Notes: a model not told the origin generated them from the sequence alone. A stretch of DNA of 64,000 nucleotides from Mimachlamys varia (GCA_947623455.1 OX392536.1:12705282-12769281), one strand, 5' to 3'. Shown: positions 1 to 10,738, counted from the first letter of the stretch. Translations and numbers: made by a program.

Positions 1-414
1 TGCTACACCTTAACCATGGTGCTATAGGCCAAAGCATATTTTCAAAGAAAGGGATCGATGGTTAAAAACTACGGAAGAGCATTAGGGCCATGTAGGAAAA
101 ACATTGGTGTTATGGTGGTAGTTTCTAGAGATAAAACCCTTTATATGAACTTGAAAATTAGATGAGTACTGATTGCTTTCATGTTACACAATTATGTATT
201 GTCTTTACCACGTGCAGGGATATGACCACTTTGTTTGGTGTTAACAATAGTATTGAAGAATTAATATGAAAACATTCATATAAAAACTAATTATAAAGAA
301 CAGCAAAATAAATATACATGTATATATAAACGATAATACGAGTACATCTATGTTCATGACAATTAACTGAAAACACCTACACCACTAGCCTGAATCCTCG
401 TGTAACCATTGCTG
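1..414. other. Unique AT-rich sequence, no gene seen
   Basis: This left flank of the first minisatellite array is AT-rich and shows no convincing open reading frame, RNA gene or repeat. Confidence 0.6.
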
Positions 415-1674
415 TTATACGCTTGTGTGACACGCTCTATGGGGACACATGATAACCATGGTGTGTTTGGTTTGGTTGTTGTTACACGCTCTATTGGGGA
501 AACATGATAACCATGGTGTGTTTGGTTTGGTTGTTGTTACACGCCCAGTGTGACGCGCTCTATAGGGACACATGATAACCATGGTGTGTTTGGTTTGGTT
601 GTTGTTACACGCTCTATGGGGGACACATGATAACCATGGTGTGTTTGGTTTGGTTGTTGTTACACGCTCTATGGGGGACACATGATAACCATGGTGTGTT
701 TGGTTTGGTTGTTGTTACACGCTCTATGGGGGACACATGGTAACCATGGTGTGTTTGGTTTGGTTGTTGTTACACGCTCAGTGTGACACGCTCTATGGGG
801 GACACATGATAACCATGGTGTGTTTGGTTTGGTTGTTGTTACACGCTCTATGGGGGACACATGCTAGTCATGGTGTGTTTGGTTTGGTTGTTGTTACACG
901 CTCAGTGTGACACGCTCTATGGGGGACACATGATAACCATGGTGTGTTTGGTTTGGTTGTTGTTACACGCTCTATTGGGGACACATGGTAACCATGGTGT
1001 GTTTGGTTTGGTTGTTTTTACACCCTCTGTTGGGGACACATGATAATCATGGTGTGTTTGGTTTGGTTGTTTTTACACCCTCTATTGGGGACAAATGAAA
1101 ACCATGGTGTGTTTGGTTTGGTTATTGTTACATGCTCTGTTGGGGACACATGCTAGCCATGGTGTGTTTGGTTTGGTTATTGTTACATGCTCTGTTGGGG
1201 ACACATGATAACCATGGTGTGTTTGGTTTGGTTTTTGTTACACGCTCTATGGGGGACACATGCTAGCCATGGTGTGTTTGGTTTGGTTGCTGTTACACGC
1301 TCAGTGTGACACGCTCTATGGGGGACACATGATAATCATGGTGTGTTTGGTTTGGTTGTTGTTATACGCTCAGTGTGACGCACTCTATGCGATCACATGC
1401 TAGCCATGGTGTGTTTGGTTTGGTAGTTGTTACACGATCTGTTGGGGACACATGGTAACCATGGTGTTTTTCGTTTGGTTGTTGTTACACGCTCAGTGTG
1501 ACACGCTCTATGGGGACACATGGTAACCATGGTGTGTTTGATTTGGTTTTTGTTACACGCTCAGTGTGACACGCTCTATGGGGACACCTGCTAGCCATGG
1601 CGTGTTTGGTTTGGTTTTTGTTACACGCTAAGTGTGACACGCTCTATGGGAAAACATGATGACCGTGGTGTGTT
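415..1674. repeat. Minisatellite family 1 (55/~70-bp unit), first block
   Basis: Tandem units of two main lengths fill this stretch. The clean 55-bp unit can be read at 623-677. The longer form carries an extra segment that duplicates the ACACGCTC end of the unit (ACACGCTCAGTGTGACACGC), giving about 69-71 bp. Each unit contains the palindrome ACCATGGT and a TGTTTGGTTTGGTTGTTG tract. Copies differ by point changes such as GATAACC, GATAATC and GCTAGCC before ATGG. Short open frames here on both strands simply translate the repeat and are not genes. The same family continues after an insertion at about 1675-2050. Confidence 0.95.
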
Positions 1675-1678
1675 AAGC

Positions 1679-1778
1679 ATTGAACGGCTTTCAGTTGGCA
1701 TTCATAGGCTATATAAATGCCAAATGGTCAAAGGCAAATTCAATGAAGCGCGCTAATGCCAACTGAAAGCAGTTCAAT
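1679..1778. repeat. Inverted repeat, 24-bp arms
   Basis: Left arm 1679-1702 (ATTGAACGGCTTTCAGTTGG then CATT) is the reverse complement of 1755-1778 with a single mismatch. The spacer is 52 bp. Confidence 0.85.
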
Positions 1779-1942
1779 ACTTATATTGACCATTTTTAGA
1801 ATCTGCTCATGTCATAAAACAATCAATAACACATTTTATTTCTCAGCATTTATCTCAATAAATGTATTTGTCGCATATGCTTGTTCAGTGATAAGAACAG
1901 CCATCGCCCGGGGACGGTCAATGGTATCCAACGTAACAAATA

Positions 1943-1967
1943 TGACGTCATAATAATGATGACGTCA
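1943..1967. promoter_or_regulatory. Pair of TGACGTCA sites
   Basis: Two perfect 8-bp TGACGTCA palindromes lie at 1943-1950 and 1960-1967, 17 bp apart. This is the full consensus for CREB/ATF bZIP binding. The sequence match is direct; function is untested, and no gene starts nearby. Confidence 0.4.
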
Positions 1968-1975
1968 ACAATCGG

Positions 1976-2010
1976 TCATTGGCATTCATGGCCTGATGAA
2001 TGCCAAATGA
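1976..2010. repeat. Short palindrome TTGGCATTCAT/ATGAATGCCAAA
   Basis: Arms 1976-1989 and 1996-2010 are complementary apart from one extra T in the right arm, with a 6-base loop. The module is related to 1695-1726 in the same insertion. Confidence 0.75.
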
Positions 2011-2050
2011 ATTTGGTAGGAGTATGTAGTGGCAGTGCCATTCTATGGTA

Positions 2051-3892
2051 ACTATTTTGGTTTGGTTGTTGTTACACGCTCAGTGTGACGCGCTCTATGG
2101 GGACACATGATAATCATGGTGTGTTTGGTTTGGTTGATGTGACACTCTCTATGGGGACACATGCTAGCCATGGTGTGTTTGGTTTGGTTGTTGCTACAAG
2201 CTCTATGGGGGACACATGATAACCATGGTGTGTTTGGTTTGGTTGTTGTTATACGCTTAGTGTGACGCGCTCTATGGGGACACATGCTAGCCATGGTGTG
2301 TTTGGTTTGGTTGTTGTTACACGCTCTGTGGGGGACACATAATAACCATGGTGTGTTTGGTTTGGTTGTTGTTACACGCTCTGTTTGGGACACATGCTAA
2401 CCATGGTGTGTTTAATTTGGTTGTTGTTATACGCTCAGTGTGACGCGCTCTATGGGGACACATGATAACCATGGTGTGTTTGGTTTGGTTTTTGTTACAC
2501 GCTCAGTGTGACACGCTCTATGGGGACACATGATAATCATGGTGTGTTTGGTTTGGTTGTTGTTACACGCTCAGTGTGACGCGCTCTATGGGGACACATG
2601 ATAATCATGGTGTGTTTGGTTTTGTTGTTGTTATACGCTTAGTGTGACGCGCTCTATGGGGACACATGATAATCATGGTGTTTTTGGTTTGGTTGTTGTT
2701 GCATGCTCAGTATGACATTCTCTTGTGGGGGACACATGATAACCATGGTGTGTTTGGATTGGTTGCTGTTACACGCTCTGTGGGGGGCACATAATAATCA
2801 TGGTTTGTTTGGTTTGGTTGTTGTTACACGCTCAGTGTGACACTCTCTATGGGGACACATGCTAGCCATGGTGTGTTTGGTTTGGTTGCTGTGACATTCT
2901 CCATGGGGACACATGCTAGCCATGGTGTGTTTGGTTTGGTTGTTTAACACGCTCTGTGTGACGCGCTCTATTGGGACACATGCTAACTATGGTGTGTTTG
3001 GTTTGGTTGCTGTGACATTCTCTATGGGGACACATGCTAGCCATGGTGTGTTTGGTTTGGTTGTTGTTACACGCTCTATGGGGGACACATGCTAGCCATG
3101 GTGTGTTTGGTTTGGTTGTTGTTACACGCTCAGTGTGACACGCTCTATGGGGACACATGATGATCATGGTGTGTTTGGTTTGGTTTTTGTTACACGCTCA
3201 GTGTGACACGCTCTATGGGGACACATGATAATCATGGTGTGTTTGGTTTGGTTGTTGTTACACGCTCAGTGTGACGCGCTCTATGGGGACACATGATAAT
3301 CATGGTGTGTTTGGTTTTGTTGTTGTTATACGCTTAGTGTGACGCGCTCTATGGGGACACATGATAATCATGGTGTTTTTGGTTTGGTTGTTGTTGCATG
3401 CTCAGTATGACATTCTCTTGTGGGGGACACATGATAACCATGGTGTGTTTGGATTGGTTGCTGTTACACGCTCTGTGGGGGGCACATAATAATCATGGTT
3501 TGTTTGGTTTGGTTGTTGTTACACGCTCAGTGTGACACTCTCTATGGGGACACATGCTAGCCATGGTGTGTTTGGTTTGGTTGCTGTGACATTCTCCATG
3601 GGGACACATGCTAGCCATGGTGTGTTTGGTTTGGTTGTTTAACACGCTCTGTGTGACGCGCTCTATTGGGACACATGCTAACTATGGTGTGTTTGGTTTG
3701 GTTGCTGTGACATTCTCTATGGGGACACATGCTAGCCATGGTGTGTTTGGTTTGGTTGTTGTTACACGCTCAGTGTGACACTCTATGGGGACACATGCTA
3801 GCCATGGTGTGTTTGGTTTGGTTGTTGTTACACGCTCAGTGTGACACGCTCTATGGGGACACATGATGATCATGGTGTGTTTGGTTTGCTTG
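2051..3892. repeat. Minisatellite family 1, second block
   Basis: The same 55/~70-bp repeat resumes after the insertion and runs to the unique boundary near 3892. Many units here have GTGACATTCTC or GTGACACTCTC in place of the GTTACACGCTC end. A 695-bp internal tandem duplication is described separately. Open frames across it translate the repeat and end at unit variants, so none is called as a gene. Confidence 0.95.
2487..3880. repeat. 695-bp higher-order tandem duplication
   Basis: The segment starting near 2487 recurs with a constant offset of 695 bp from 3182. Rare variants repeat in the same order: the TTTGGTTTTGTTG unit (2615 and 3310), a GCATGCTCAGTATGACATTC unit, a GGGGGGCACATAATAATC unit, and a TTGTTTAACACG unit. 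The copies are nearly identical apart from a small indel near 3067/3762, where the second copy has the AGTGTGACAC insert. This indicates a recent duplication by unequal exchange. Confidence 0.9.
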
Positions 3893-4230
3893 GTTTTATG
3901 TTCCATTGGCAGTCGAGGTCATTTTGTGTATGCTATGTGAGTACGGGCTGAGTGTGTATGTAGGAGGCTGCGGTACGGTCATGTAAACATCCTTGCGATA
4001 GTCCGGATATTTTGCAGATTTAAAGTGCAACCACACTGAGACACCCCGCCCTGTCACATTATGCATGTACTGCAATGTGTGACGTGTGATGCAATGGATA
4101 TGTGACGGCATGCGTGTCACGTGTTACCATGGATATGTGACGCGTGGCATGTGTGTCACGAGGTATGTATGACACGTGATACCATGGACATATGACCTTT
4201 GGTATGTATGCCACTGTATTTGTAAAGACA
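3893..4230. repeat. Unique flank with degenerate GTGAC/CATGGATATG repeats
   Basis: After the array comes unique sequence. From about 4075 to 4215 there are about three degenerate copies of a 45-50-bp module containing CCATGGATATGTGAC and TGTGTGTCACG. It shares only the CCATGG core with the neighbouring array. No gene is supported. Confidence 0.5.
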
Positions 4231-6180
4231 GGATACTTGTAGGATGCAGATTTTGTAATAGTTAATGTATAGCGTGCGTTAAGTTAAATAGGTTTATAAC
4301 TACACAACGGAATCCTTGTGATGGGTGCGCATGCTGTCGGCAGGATAACCAATCCCAACCAACTTAGAAATGTCGATTTTTGCGTTTATTTGCATCCCGC
4401 GAGGAGATCATACCATCAAAAACAGCTTTTGGCTGCCCTTACCAGTCCTGTAGCTGGCTTAGGTAGAGGTGTCAGTAACACAACTAAGAGGTGGTTGACG
4501 GAGGCCGACATTCACTGACCACTAAAACGCGACCTACCGTGTGTATCTGTTTACATGTTTAATGAGTTTTTGTATACACGAAAGGGAGAAATATGCTAAT
4601 TCCTTAAGTATCAAAGTCATAAAGGTTTATTCTAGATCAATGTTATATGTCTGACTGGCAACCCGATAGAATATAGACATCTCCCACAAAATCTGAAACG
4701 AAAAGTGTGATGGGAAAAGTGTATCTGTCTGCGCTCTACACAATATTTCGTTTGTTGCTATCAATTTTGATACATTCCATCATCTATGAACCTGTCACAG
4801 ATGTTAGTTTGGTAAACTCAATTTCAAATTCGAATAATGTGGAACCAGCAGAATCTGTATGCATATACTAGTAATACGAATGTCTTTTAATTCATGTAGT
4901 GTTAAACATACCAGTAATGTCGCATCAAAGACAACGTCGATGTAAACATTTAACAATATCTCAAATTTGTCAAATAATTAGGAATAACATTTCATCTACA
5001 TCTGCCGACGCTTGCTTGTAGCAATCGCCGCCATTTGAGTATACATTGGAATCAAAGCAATAAAGGAACAACACATTGACTTACAGGTTTTCTGTTCTAA
5101 TATTATAAAACGTTTAACAAAAAACGTTAAACTTCATTCTGCTTTAATCTGTATACATTCTTTGCTACGTAAGTGAAAGTAAGTGAAATGTGACAAATTT
5201 AGGTCACCTGAGCTTTGCAATATTACAATAAAAAGAAGGATCTTAAGAAAACCGAAGCGGACGTAAAACAACTCAATCAATCAAAAGCAGCGATCAAAAT
5301 CGCCGTCGGAAGGGACTGTGTATAGTTTCAAAAACCGGATACAGTGAACTCCTCACTACCACCTACGACTACCCTACACCAGACATTTTAATACAATGTG
5401 GCTTGTTATTTAGCCCACACAAATATCCTTTTAACTTTCGGACTCGAAGTCGCTTGCAAAATTCATAAAATTAACTGGACAGGATATAGATAATACAAAG
5501 GCAGCTTATTTTCTGTTTTGGTAAGGAATCCAAGGCTTAATTTCGAAGGCAGGCCTATTTTCAAAGCCGTAAGGTAAGTAAGGCTTATTTACGAGACCGT
5601 CGTACTTTCGAAACATTTCATCGGTAAACAAAATCATCGATGATTTCAAAAGATATTTCAATTTGGCGTCGTTATATCAACTCTCTGACTATGTGAATAT
5701 TCTACTTTCACTTTCAAATATATATGAAAATATGCAGAGGAATATAGTTACATTTCATACTAGCTACAGTGTAACGACACTGTAAATAAATAGTCAATAA
5801 AATGCAGAAAACGATAAAAACTATCAGGATTTACCTTATTTTGCACTTAAAGATTGAATAACATTTTGTCCCACAAGCGTATTATTTGCCGCGCGCGCTG
5901 TTTCAATAATATACAATCACGTGACAGTCACATGCCTAGCTAGTCGTGCTGTGATGTCGTCTTGCATATGACATAGAAACTATAACAAATTAATGCTCAA
6001 AATATTGCTTTTTAACAAACAGCAAACATCCATTTTCAACTTAAATCCGGAAACCTTTCGGGCACAAACATTATGTAAGTCAAAGTAGAGGTCGTAGTGA
6101 CCTAGTTATTGTACGCGACACAGCGCCTTCCACATATATACCAACAAACCGAAATTCATTGCATTACGTGAAAAATTACG
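4231..6180. other. Non-repetitive sequence without a recognisable gene
   Basis: This 1.95-kb stretch is AT-rich and single-copy within the window. A 66-codon open frame at 4318-4518 has no domain, signal or membrane segment. TTTAGGTCACCTGAGC near 5199 resembles dispersed repeats I associate with bivalve genomes (from memory, not checked). TCCGGAAACCTTTCGG occurs at 6046-6061 and again at 6191-6206. Confidence 0.5.
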
Positions 6181-6203
6181 AGATATATGCTCCGGAAACC
6201 TTT

Positions 6204-6260
6204 CGGACGGACGGACGGACGGACAAAGAAACCACTATATTTCCCCCCCCCCCCCCCCCC
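6204..6260. repeat. GGAC microsatellite and poly-C tract
   Basis: Tandem GGAC tetranucleotides occupy about 6204-6224, and an 18-base C run lies at 6243-6260. GGAC runs are frequent in bivalve dispersed repeats, which is consistent with the organism guess. Confidence 0.9.
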
Positions 6261-7064
6261 GCCCCGACCTCGTCGAAGCGGAGCATAAACAATATCGCAT
6301 CATTTGACAACAAACCGAGGTAGGCCAGAGTGTCAGTCGAAAAGGTCTTTAGGTTAGTCTAGTAAAGGAGCGTGCTAGTGAAGCCTACTGCTGGCTGTGA
6401 CCAGTAAGAGTTCGGGTGTTAAAGAAGTATGCTTTACAATCTTAAAATGACATTAAATCAAGGCCAGCTAGTAGATATGAGTTGCTGAAAATGGGAATAA
6501 AAATGATCTTTTAATGTCAAATCACATGCTTTCTATTTTAAGGTTCTTTATCATTTTGATGCACGTATGTAACACGAACACGCAGTTTTAACTCAGTGAC
6601 ATAGACCTTGTCATATATCGGTAAACCAACCAATAGAGTTCGTTTGTACTTAAATGCACATAATACCTAAAATGTAATCCTATTTATAGAGAAGGATTCC
6701 CCATTATTGCTGTATTTGACATTAACTTCATACATATGTCTTTCTGAAATATTAACTCCAATTTAAAACTTTATCTTGACACAGCGGTATTGAATATTTT
6801 ATATTTAATAAGTTAGGGCATGCTACTATCTAGCCATCATAACAAAAACCAAGAATCTGTCTGCCAGTGCTTTTATCACGTTCAGAAAAGTCTACAGTGA
6901 CAATCACATCAAAGCATTACATTCTTGCATAGTTTTATTAGATTTCCGCTTACATGATATAATATCTGTCTATCTAGTGATACGGCATCTTCCTATTCCC
7001 AGTTGTATGAACTGGTACAAGCAGGAACTAACTAAGTCACTTAAACCCTACCAAACATAGTGGT
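6261..7064. other. Intergenic sequence, nothing recognised
   Basis: No long open frame, RNA gene or repeat is apparent in this AT-rich stretch. Confidence 0.5.
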
Positions 7065-7310
7065 AACCTGTGACCTTTGACCGTTAACATTGACCGATGA
7101 CCACTAAAATTCTTATCAGGTGTAGAACTTGATAGTGCGATGCTGTAGTGTGAATATGAACTAAATTTGTGAATGTAAAGGGGTTCACGATATATCTTGT
7201 ACACAAGCTTTTTTTATTTCCAAAGTGATAAGCGTTGACCTTTAACCTTTAGCGATGACCTTAAAATCTAATATGGTGTAGAGTTTTGTACTGGGATGCT
7301 AGCAGCAAGT
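7065..7310. repeat. Two diverged copies of a GACCTTTGACC module
   Basis: A module of about 80 bp, running from TGACCTTTGACC through GATGACC...AAAAT to GGTGTAGA..TT....GATGCT, is at about 7070-7150. It recurs diverged at about 7226-7305. This looks like dispersed repeat material, not a coding region. Confidence 0.55.
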
Positions 7311-7315
7311 ACCGA

Positions 7316-7450
7316 TGTATGGAAGCATATGGTGGCGGTTGAATATAGTGGCGGGTCAAATATGGTGGCGTGTCAAATATGGTGGCTGTCAAATGAAATG
7401 GTGTTCAAATATGGTCAATGTTTCGTGAAAGTCGGATATGGTGGCGGTTG
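7316..7450. repeat. Degenerate ATATGGTGGCGG-type short tandem repeat
   Basis: CAAATATGGTGGC and close variants recur about every 20 bases. An overlapping 60-codon open frame comes from this repeat. Confidence 0.6.
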
Positions 7451-8035
7451 TATTTCATTGCGATGGCACTTAAATTAACATAAATACAGGCTATATAAGA
7501 AGGACCTTCACAGACAGTTGACATCAATTCTTGAGATGAACATAAATGAAAAACATGGAAGACAGAGCGGTACGTACAGAATGCATGCAAAAACACCGGA
7601 ATGACCATTACGCCCACTTGCTTGTTGAGGAAGAGGAACAACACATGTTCCAGAGGCAGAACATGGTCAAGAAAAAATGAGTGAGGGAAAAACACAAGAC
7701 ATTGTAACAGCATTTGAAGAAGAGAAAACATATCTAGGATCAAGACAACCCAACGGTGACTATTACAAACTGGACATAGGCAACGATTGGTTGTAGTTGC
7801 AAACACGTTTCGTGGAAAAAACTCTCATACATATACGAATAAAAGAAACCAGTGAGAGAGGAATATGATATCGAACGAAAAAGGGAATTGCTCTCGATCC
7901 TAGACATTGGATTAAACTATCATCTTGGTACTACAAAGAGATGTGGATGATGCCATAGAGAAATACAAGGCAGGAAGTTGACTGCATGGTTTATGCCCGA
8001 CCTAGACAAAGGTAAATGAAAATGAATTAAAGAAT
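7451..8035. other. Unassigned sequence, possible decayed coding region
   Basis: The minus strand is open for 133 codons at 7405-7806. The predicted peptide is hydrophobic and leucine/phenylalanine rich, and its end runs into the neighbouring short repeat, which suggests a chance frame. The plus strand has charged fragments broken by stops around 7540-7990. I cannot recognise a family on either strand. Confidence 0.3.
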
Positions 8036-8245
8036 ATCAAAGCGTTAACAAAATCATAACCCGAACTCAAAATCGATTAAACCATGGGCAAAATATGAAC
8101 AAAGGAAAGATTTACATGGAGACCCTTGTCACAGTACAAGGGAATAAGATCAGGTGTTCGGAAGATTAAGCGTCTTCTGCTTCATCGACGACACCCGCCA
8201 TGTAAATCTTTGTCACATCCAAGTGAACATCAAGTTCTCAAAATG
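8036..8245 (-). repeat. Downstream copy of retroelement-flanking direct repeat (pseudo-LTR-like)
   Basis: This segment matches 11415-11620 in the same orientation. Shared blocks include ACTCAAAATCGATTAAAC followed by GGGCAAA.TATGAA.AAAGG, and a GTCTTCTGCTTCA.CGACG block running on to ACACCCGCCATGTAA. On the minus strand it follows the 3' end of the degenerate RT gene. Direct repeats at both ends of an RT gene are typical of LTR or Penelope-like elements; here they are diverged, in keeping with an old insertion. Confidence 0.6.
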
Positions 8246-9688
8246 AGAACCGAGCATCATTGTCAATCACAATAGTAAACACTCAAATGAGCATACTCAA
8301 AAACCTCAATCTTAATATCACTTAAACATACAGAATATTTCTCAACCTGCATCCCTCGAATTCTTGTGTTGTTAGTTTGTCAGCAGTTGACATCGATCAC
8401 AAAAATCACGATATTTAGAGCAAGCCCTAGAATATCGAATCGACTGTGACAAGTAAACACCATAGGTTGGAGAAGCAGGGATGTTATTATCAAGAAATGG
8501 AAGTTCATGGTAGAAAAATTGAAATCATCACGTTTATCGTACAGCTTAGTAGTAAGTTGTCCATACTGGTCGTAGTATAGATCGAGGTAAGCAGCTGATG
8601 TAAAAGAGTCTATTGTGACCTTTATTTCAAGTTCAGTAGGGCATATACGATCGACGTGGTCAGTAAACGTCTTATTGTTTATTGACAACACATCAGCTCT
8701 TCCACAAATTCAGCCTCGTATGAAAACAAAAACAAGTCAGCTAAGATTAGGGCACAATTGTTTTTCCACGGGAATGCCAACAGTCTGCTGGAAAATCTTT
8801 CCTCCGAACTCAACAAAAATATTGTCGACCAGGATTTCAATCATCCTTACTATATTGCCTTCAGTATATTTCTTTTTACCTTTTGTTGTGTTTTTCAAAA
8901 AGTAAGCTCCAAGATAGCTCACTACCATTTGTATCTTTGTCGGTTTTTCTTGAAAAAGAAAGCTCTCATAATGAGAGACCAAAGGCGTTCTTTCAGTTTG
9001 GTATGTGGTATGGTAGTGTACAGGGTGGAAAATCAAAAGTTTTGATTGACGAAACATTTTTGAGAAGGGGGTGCTCAAGACTGATCAAAAGATCTTTTGA
9101 GTTTTTAAAAATGCACATCCCATTAATGCCACTCCTGGAGTACACAGTGTCACAATAAGACTGAAGCCCCGATTTAATGGTACTAAGAATTGTAGAGAGA
9201 AGTTGTGATAATGTCTTGGTTGAGCAATGAGACGAGCCAGCGATAAAACGTTGCTTATAAGGATCCTTGTGTAGTTTAGGTATCCAATAAAGCCGAGGTA
9301 AGTCAGCGTCTTTATCATTAGCGGGTATTTCGAATGATTATAATGCTGGTGCATGGTTTGAAAGGATTTCATCTTTCGAAAAACCGGTCAATGCGTAAGT
9401 AGGGTTACCTTGTGTATCAAGCAGACCGGGTTCTTTTTGCAAACAATGAATGTAATAGTGTTTGAAAACCAGGATCAGATTATTAGATGCCTTGTCTGCA
9501 GACCCAACCACATACTTGTCATGTAGGTTATTGAGTGTTGTTCGAACATCGGAGACAAGAAATATCGACTTGTGTTTAGTTATCATTTTGTATCGCAAAC
9601 TGCTTATTCTTTTATGAATAGAAAACCTGATAGATTTAACCCACTCTGAAAGTGAATCCAATTCAGCATGTTCACGTTTAGCCCATTG

Positions 9689-9699
9689 TCTGGCGTAAT
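9689..9699. repeat. Target-site duplication, left copy
   Basis: TCTGGCGTAAT here is repeated exactly at 9934-9944. The two copies bracket the SINE and correspond to one stretch of the interrupted RT reading frame. Confidence 0.92.
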
Positions 9700-9933
9700 G
9701 ATACGATATAAACTTTATTTTACAACAATTATTAAACAAATTATGCAACTTATATCAATCACCCTTGTTAGAGCGCGAGAGGTCTTATTGTGGGAGGAAA
9801 CCAGAGTACCCGGAGAAAACCCACATGGTCGGACAGGTGACCCCATATCTTTTAACGTCCAGTCGGGGAATCGAACCCCGGCCGCCTTGATGAAAGGCAA
9901 TTGCGCTATCCACTACACCACCCAACCACCGAA
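9700..9933 (-). mobile_element. tRNA-derived SINE inserted in the RT pseudogene
   Basis: The 234-bp element reads on the minus strand. Its head looks like a tRNA gene, with an A-box-like TGGTGTAGTGGATAGCGC (9903-9920) and a B box GGTTCGATTCCCC (9865-9877). The body holds GTGGGTTTTCTCCGGGTACT and GGTTTCCTCCCACAATAAG, a layout I recognise from mollusc SINEs. The 3' tail is AT-rich and ends in AATAAAGTTTATATCG, not pure poly-A. Exact 11-bp duplications flank it, and removing element plus one duplication rejoins the RT frame (YAR then QWAKRE). It may belong to the V-SINE-like molluscan RUDI group, but I cannot confirm that without alignment. The second copy at 13164 shares the head and the TTTTCTCCG body. 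Confidence 0.9.
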
Positions 9934-9944
9934 TCTGGCGTAAT
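9934..9944. repeat. Target-site duplication, right copy
   Basis: Exact match to 9689-9699 (TCTGGCGTAAT). The bases just outside both copies differ, so the duplication is exactly 11 bp. Confidence 0.92.
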
Positions 9945-10738
9945 CTTCCACAGAGTCCATAAAAATCTTGAAATTCACATTCCATTTGATGGCTGGAGTC
10001 TCGCGATACTTAGGACCTTTCATGAAACTGTCGTAGCTTTATGTCGAGGATGATATTCAGATTGCCGGTTACTATATGTCCGGCTGGGCCATAGCAATAT
10101 AGGGATGAAGAATATGAATATGCTGAAGGAGGGGTCATTCTAAGGTCATCTATGTTCAACTGTTGCAGTGTTTGCTTGTAACTGAAAAGTTTAGGTGCAA
10201 TAGGTACAGAATAACTGTAGGAAATGATAGGTGATCTTTTATATCGGAAGTACGGTGGTATGTTAGCTTGAACAGACTTTTGATGCAAGATATTGCTGAT
10301 GTTAATGGCATCAATGCCCTTGTTGGCAAATTCGACGTTCATAAAATGTTGAGTCGCCGGTGGGTCATGGTCGTCCGTTCGCATGGGCCTAAATTGTCGA
10401 ATGTCTGTCACATCATCAATAATCTTATGGAGCCTTGACGCTAGTTTCCAACGGTCATCCGGAACAGTTTTTGGTTGAGTGGTTTGCAGTGTTCTTAACA
10501 CAGTCCGAGGCAGTGAATATAGTGTGGTACGAACACGATGAACACCCAATGGTCCGTTTAAAGTGACCATAAGGTTTTCAAATTTTACACTGCATTTTGT
10601 TTGACTGCTGTAATGCCAATGCCCATGGCTACGAAATCGTCTCCTTTGAGGTGTAAACAAAGACATTACATTTGTTTCACTGCATTTGGCAAACGTCTGA
10701 AACTGTAATAGAATTCACTCTTTGTCAGGGATCACGAC

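Larger units (their letters stand above)
1675..2050. mobile_element. Palindrome-rich insertion splitting minisatellite family 1
   Basis: About 375 bp unlike the surrounding repeat interrupts the array. It starts with a 24-bp inverted repeat (1679-1702 against 1755-1778, one mismatch). Near its right side is a compact palindrome (1976-1989 against 1996-2010, one extra base on the right arm). The left loop holds a second, related TTGGCATTCAT / AAATGCCAAATG arrangement, so two copies of one short palindromic module sit about 284 bp apart near the two sides. This resembles a non-autonomous foldback or MITE-like element. No target-site duplication can be called because both flanks are repeat sequence. 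A 65-codon open frame at 1756-1953 has no recognisable features. Confidence 0.5.
8350..10666 (-). pseudogene. Degenerate retroelement reverse transcriptase (possibly Penelope-like)
   Basis: In minus-strand order, conserved blocks of one RT family appear in shifting frames. The N-terminal part is at 10666-10010, with FVRYKR-like and SYSYS..PIAPKLF segments and PAGHIVTGNLNI. A KGPKYRETPAIKWN block follows in another frame at about 10022-9945. Next come YARQWAKRE and HDKYVVGSADKASNN (9697-9380), then LPRLYWIPKLHKDPY (about 9310-9260) and IKTFDF/LYTTIPHTKLKERLW (about 9045-8985). Last are FGGKIFQQTVGIPV (about 8830-8785), ADLFLFSYEAEF (about 8745-8710), and YLDL with KLYDKRDDFNF (about 8605-8515), ending with RYSRACSKYRDFCDR near 8380. 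Frames change near 10025, 9360, 9040, 8940, 8780 and 8490, and a SINE sits at 9700-9933. The segment that should hold the catalytic YIDD motif is missing at about 8693-8700, so the gene is dead. Family membership is from memory. The Penelope-like class is inferred from the ADKASNN motif and the flanking direct repeats; no GIY-YIG nuclease is seen. Confidence 0.8.

Noticed and set aside
415..3906. Several 60-113-codon frames in the first arrays
   Set aside because: They translate the 55/~70-bp repeat and begin and end at unit variants.
7405..7806. 133-codon hydrophobic minus-strand ORF as a membrane protein
   Set aside because: It overlaps a short tandem repeat, has no recognisable family and no splice or promoter context, and the composition is AT-driven.
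8615..9158. Plus-strand frames of 91-96 codons
   Set aside because: They are shadows of the minus-strand RT pseudogene.
9850..9933. Functional tRNA gene on the minus strand
   Set aside because: A and B boxes are present but no cloverleaf with acceptor stem is formed; target duplications and an attached body show it is a SINE.
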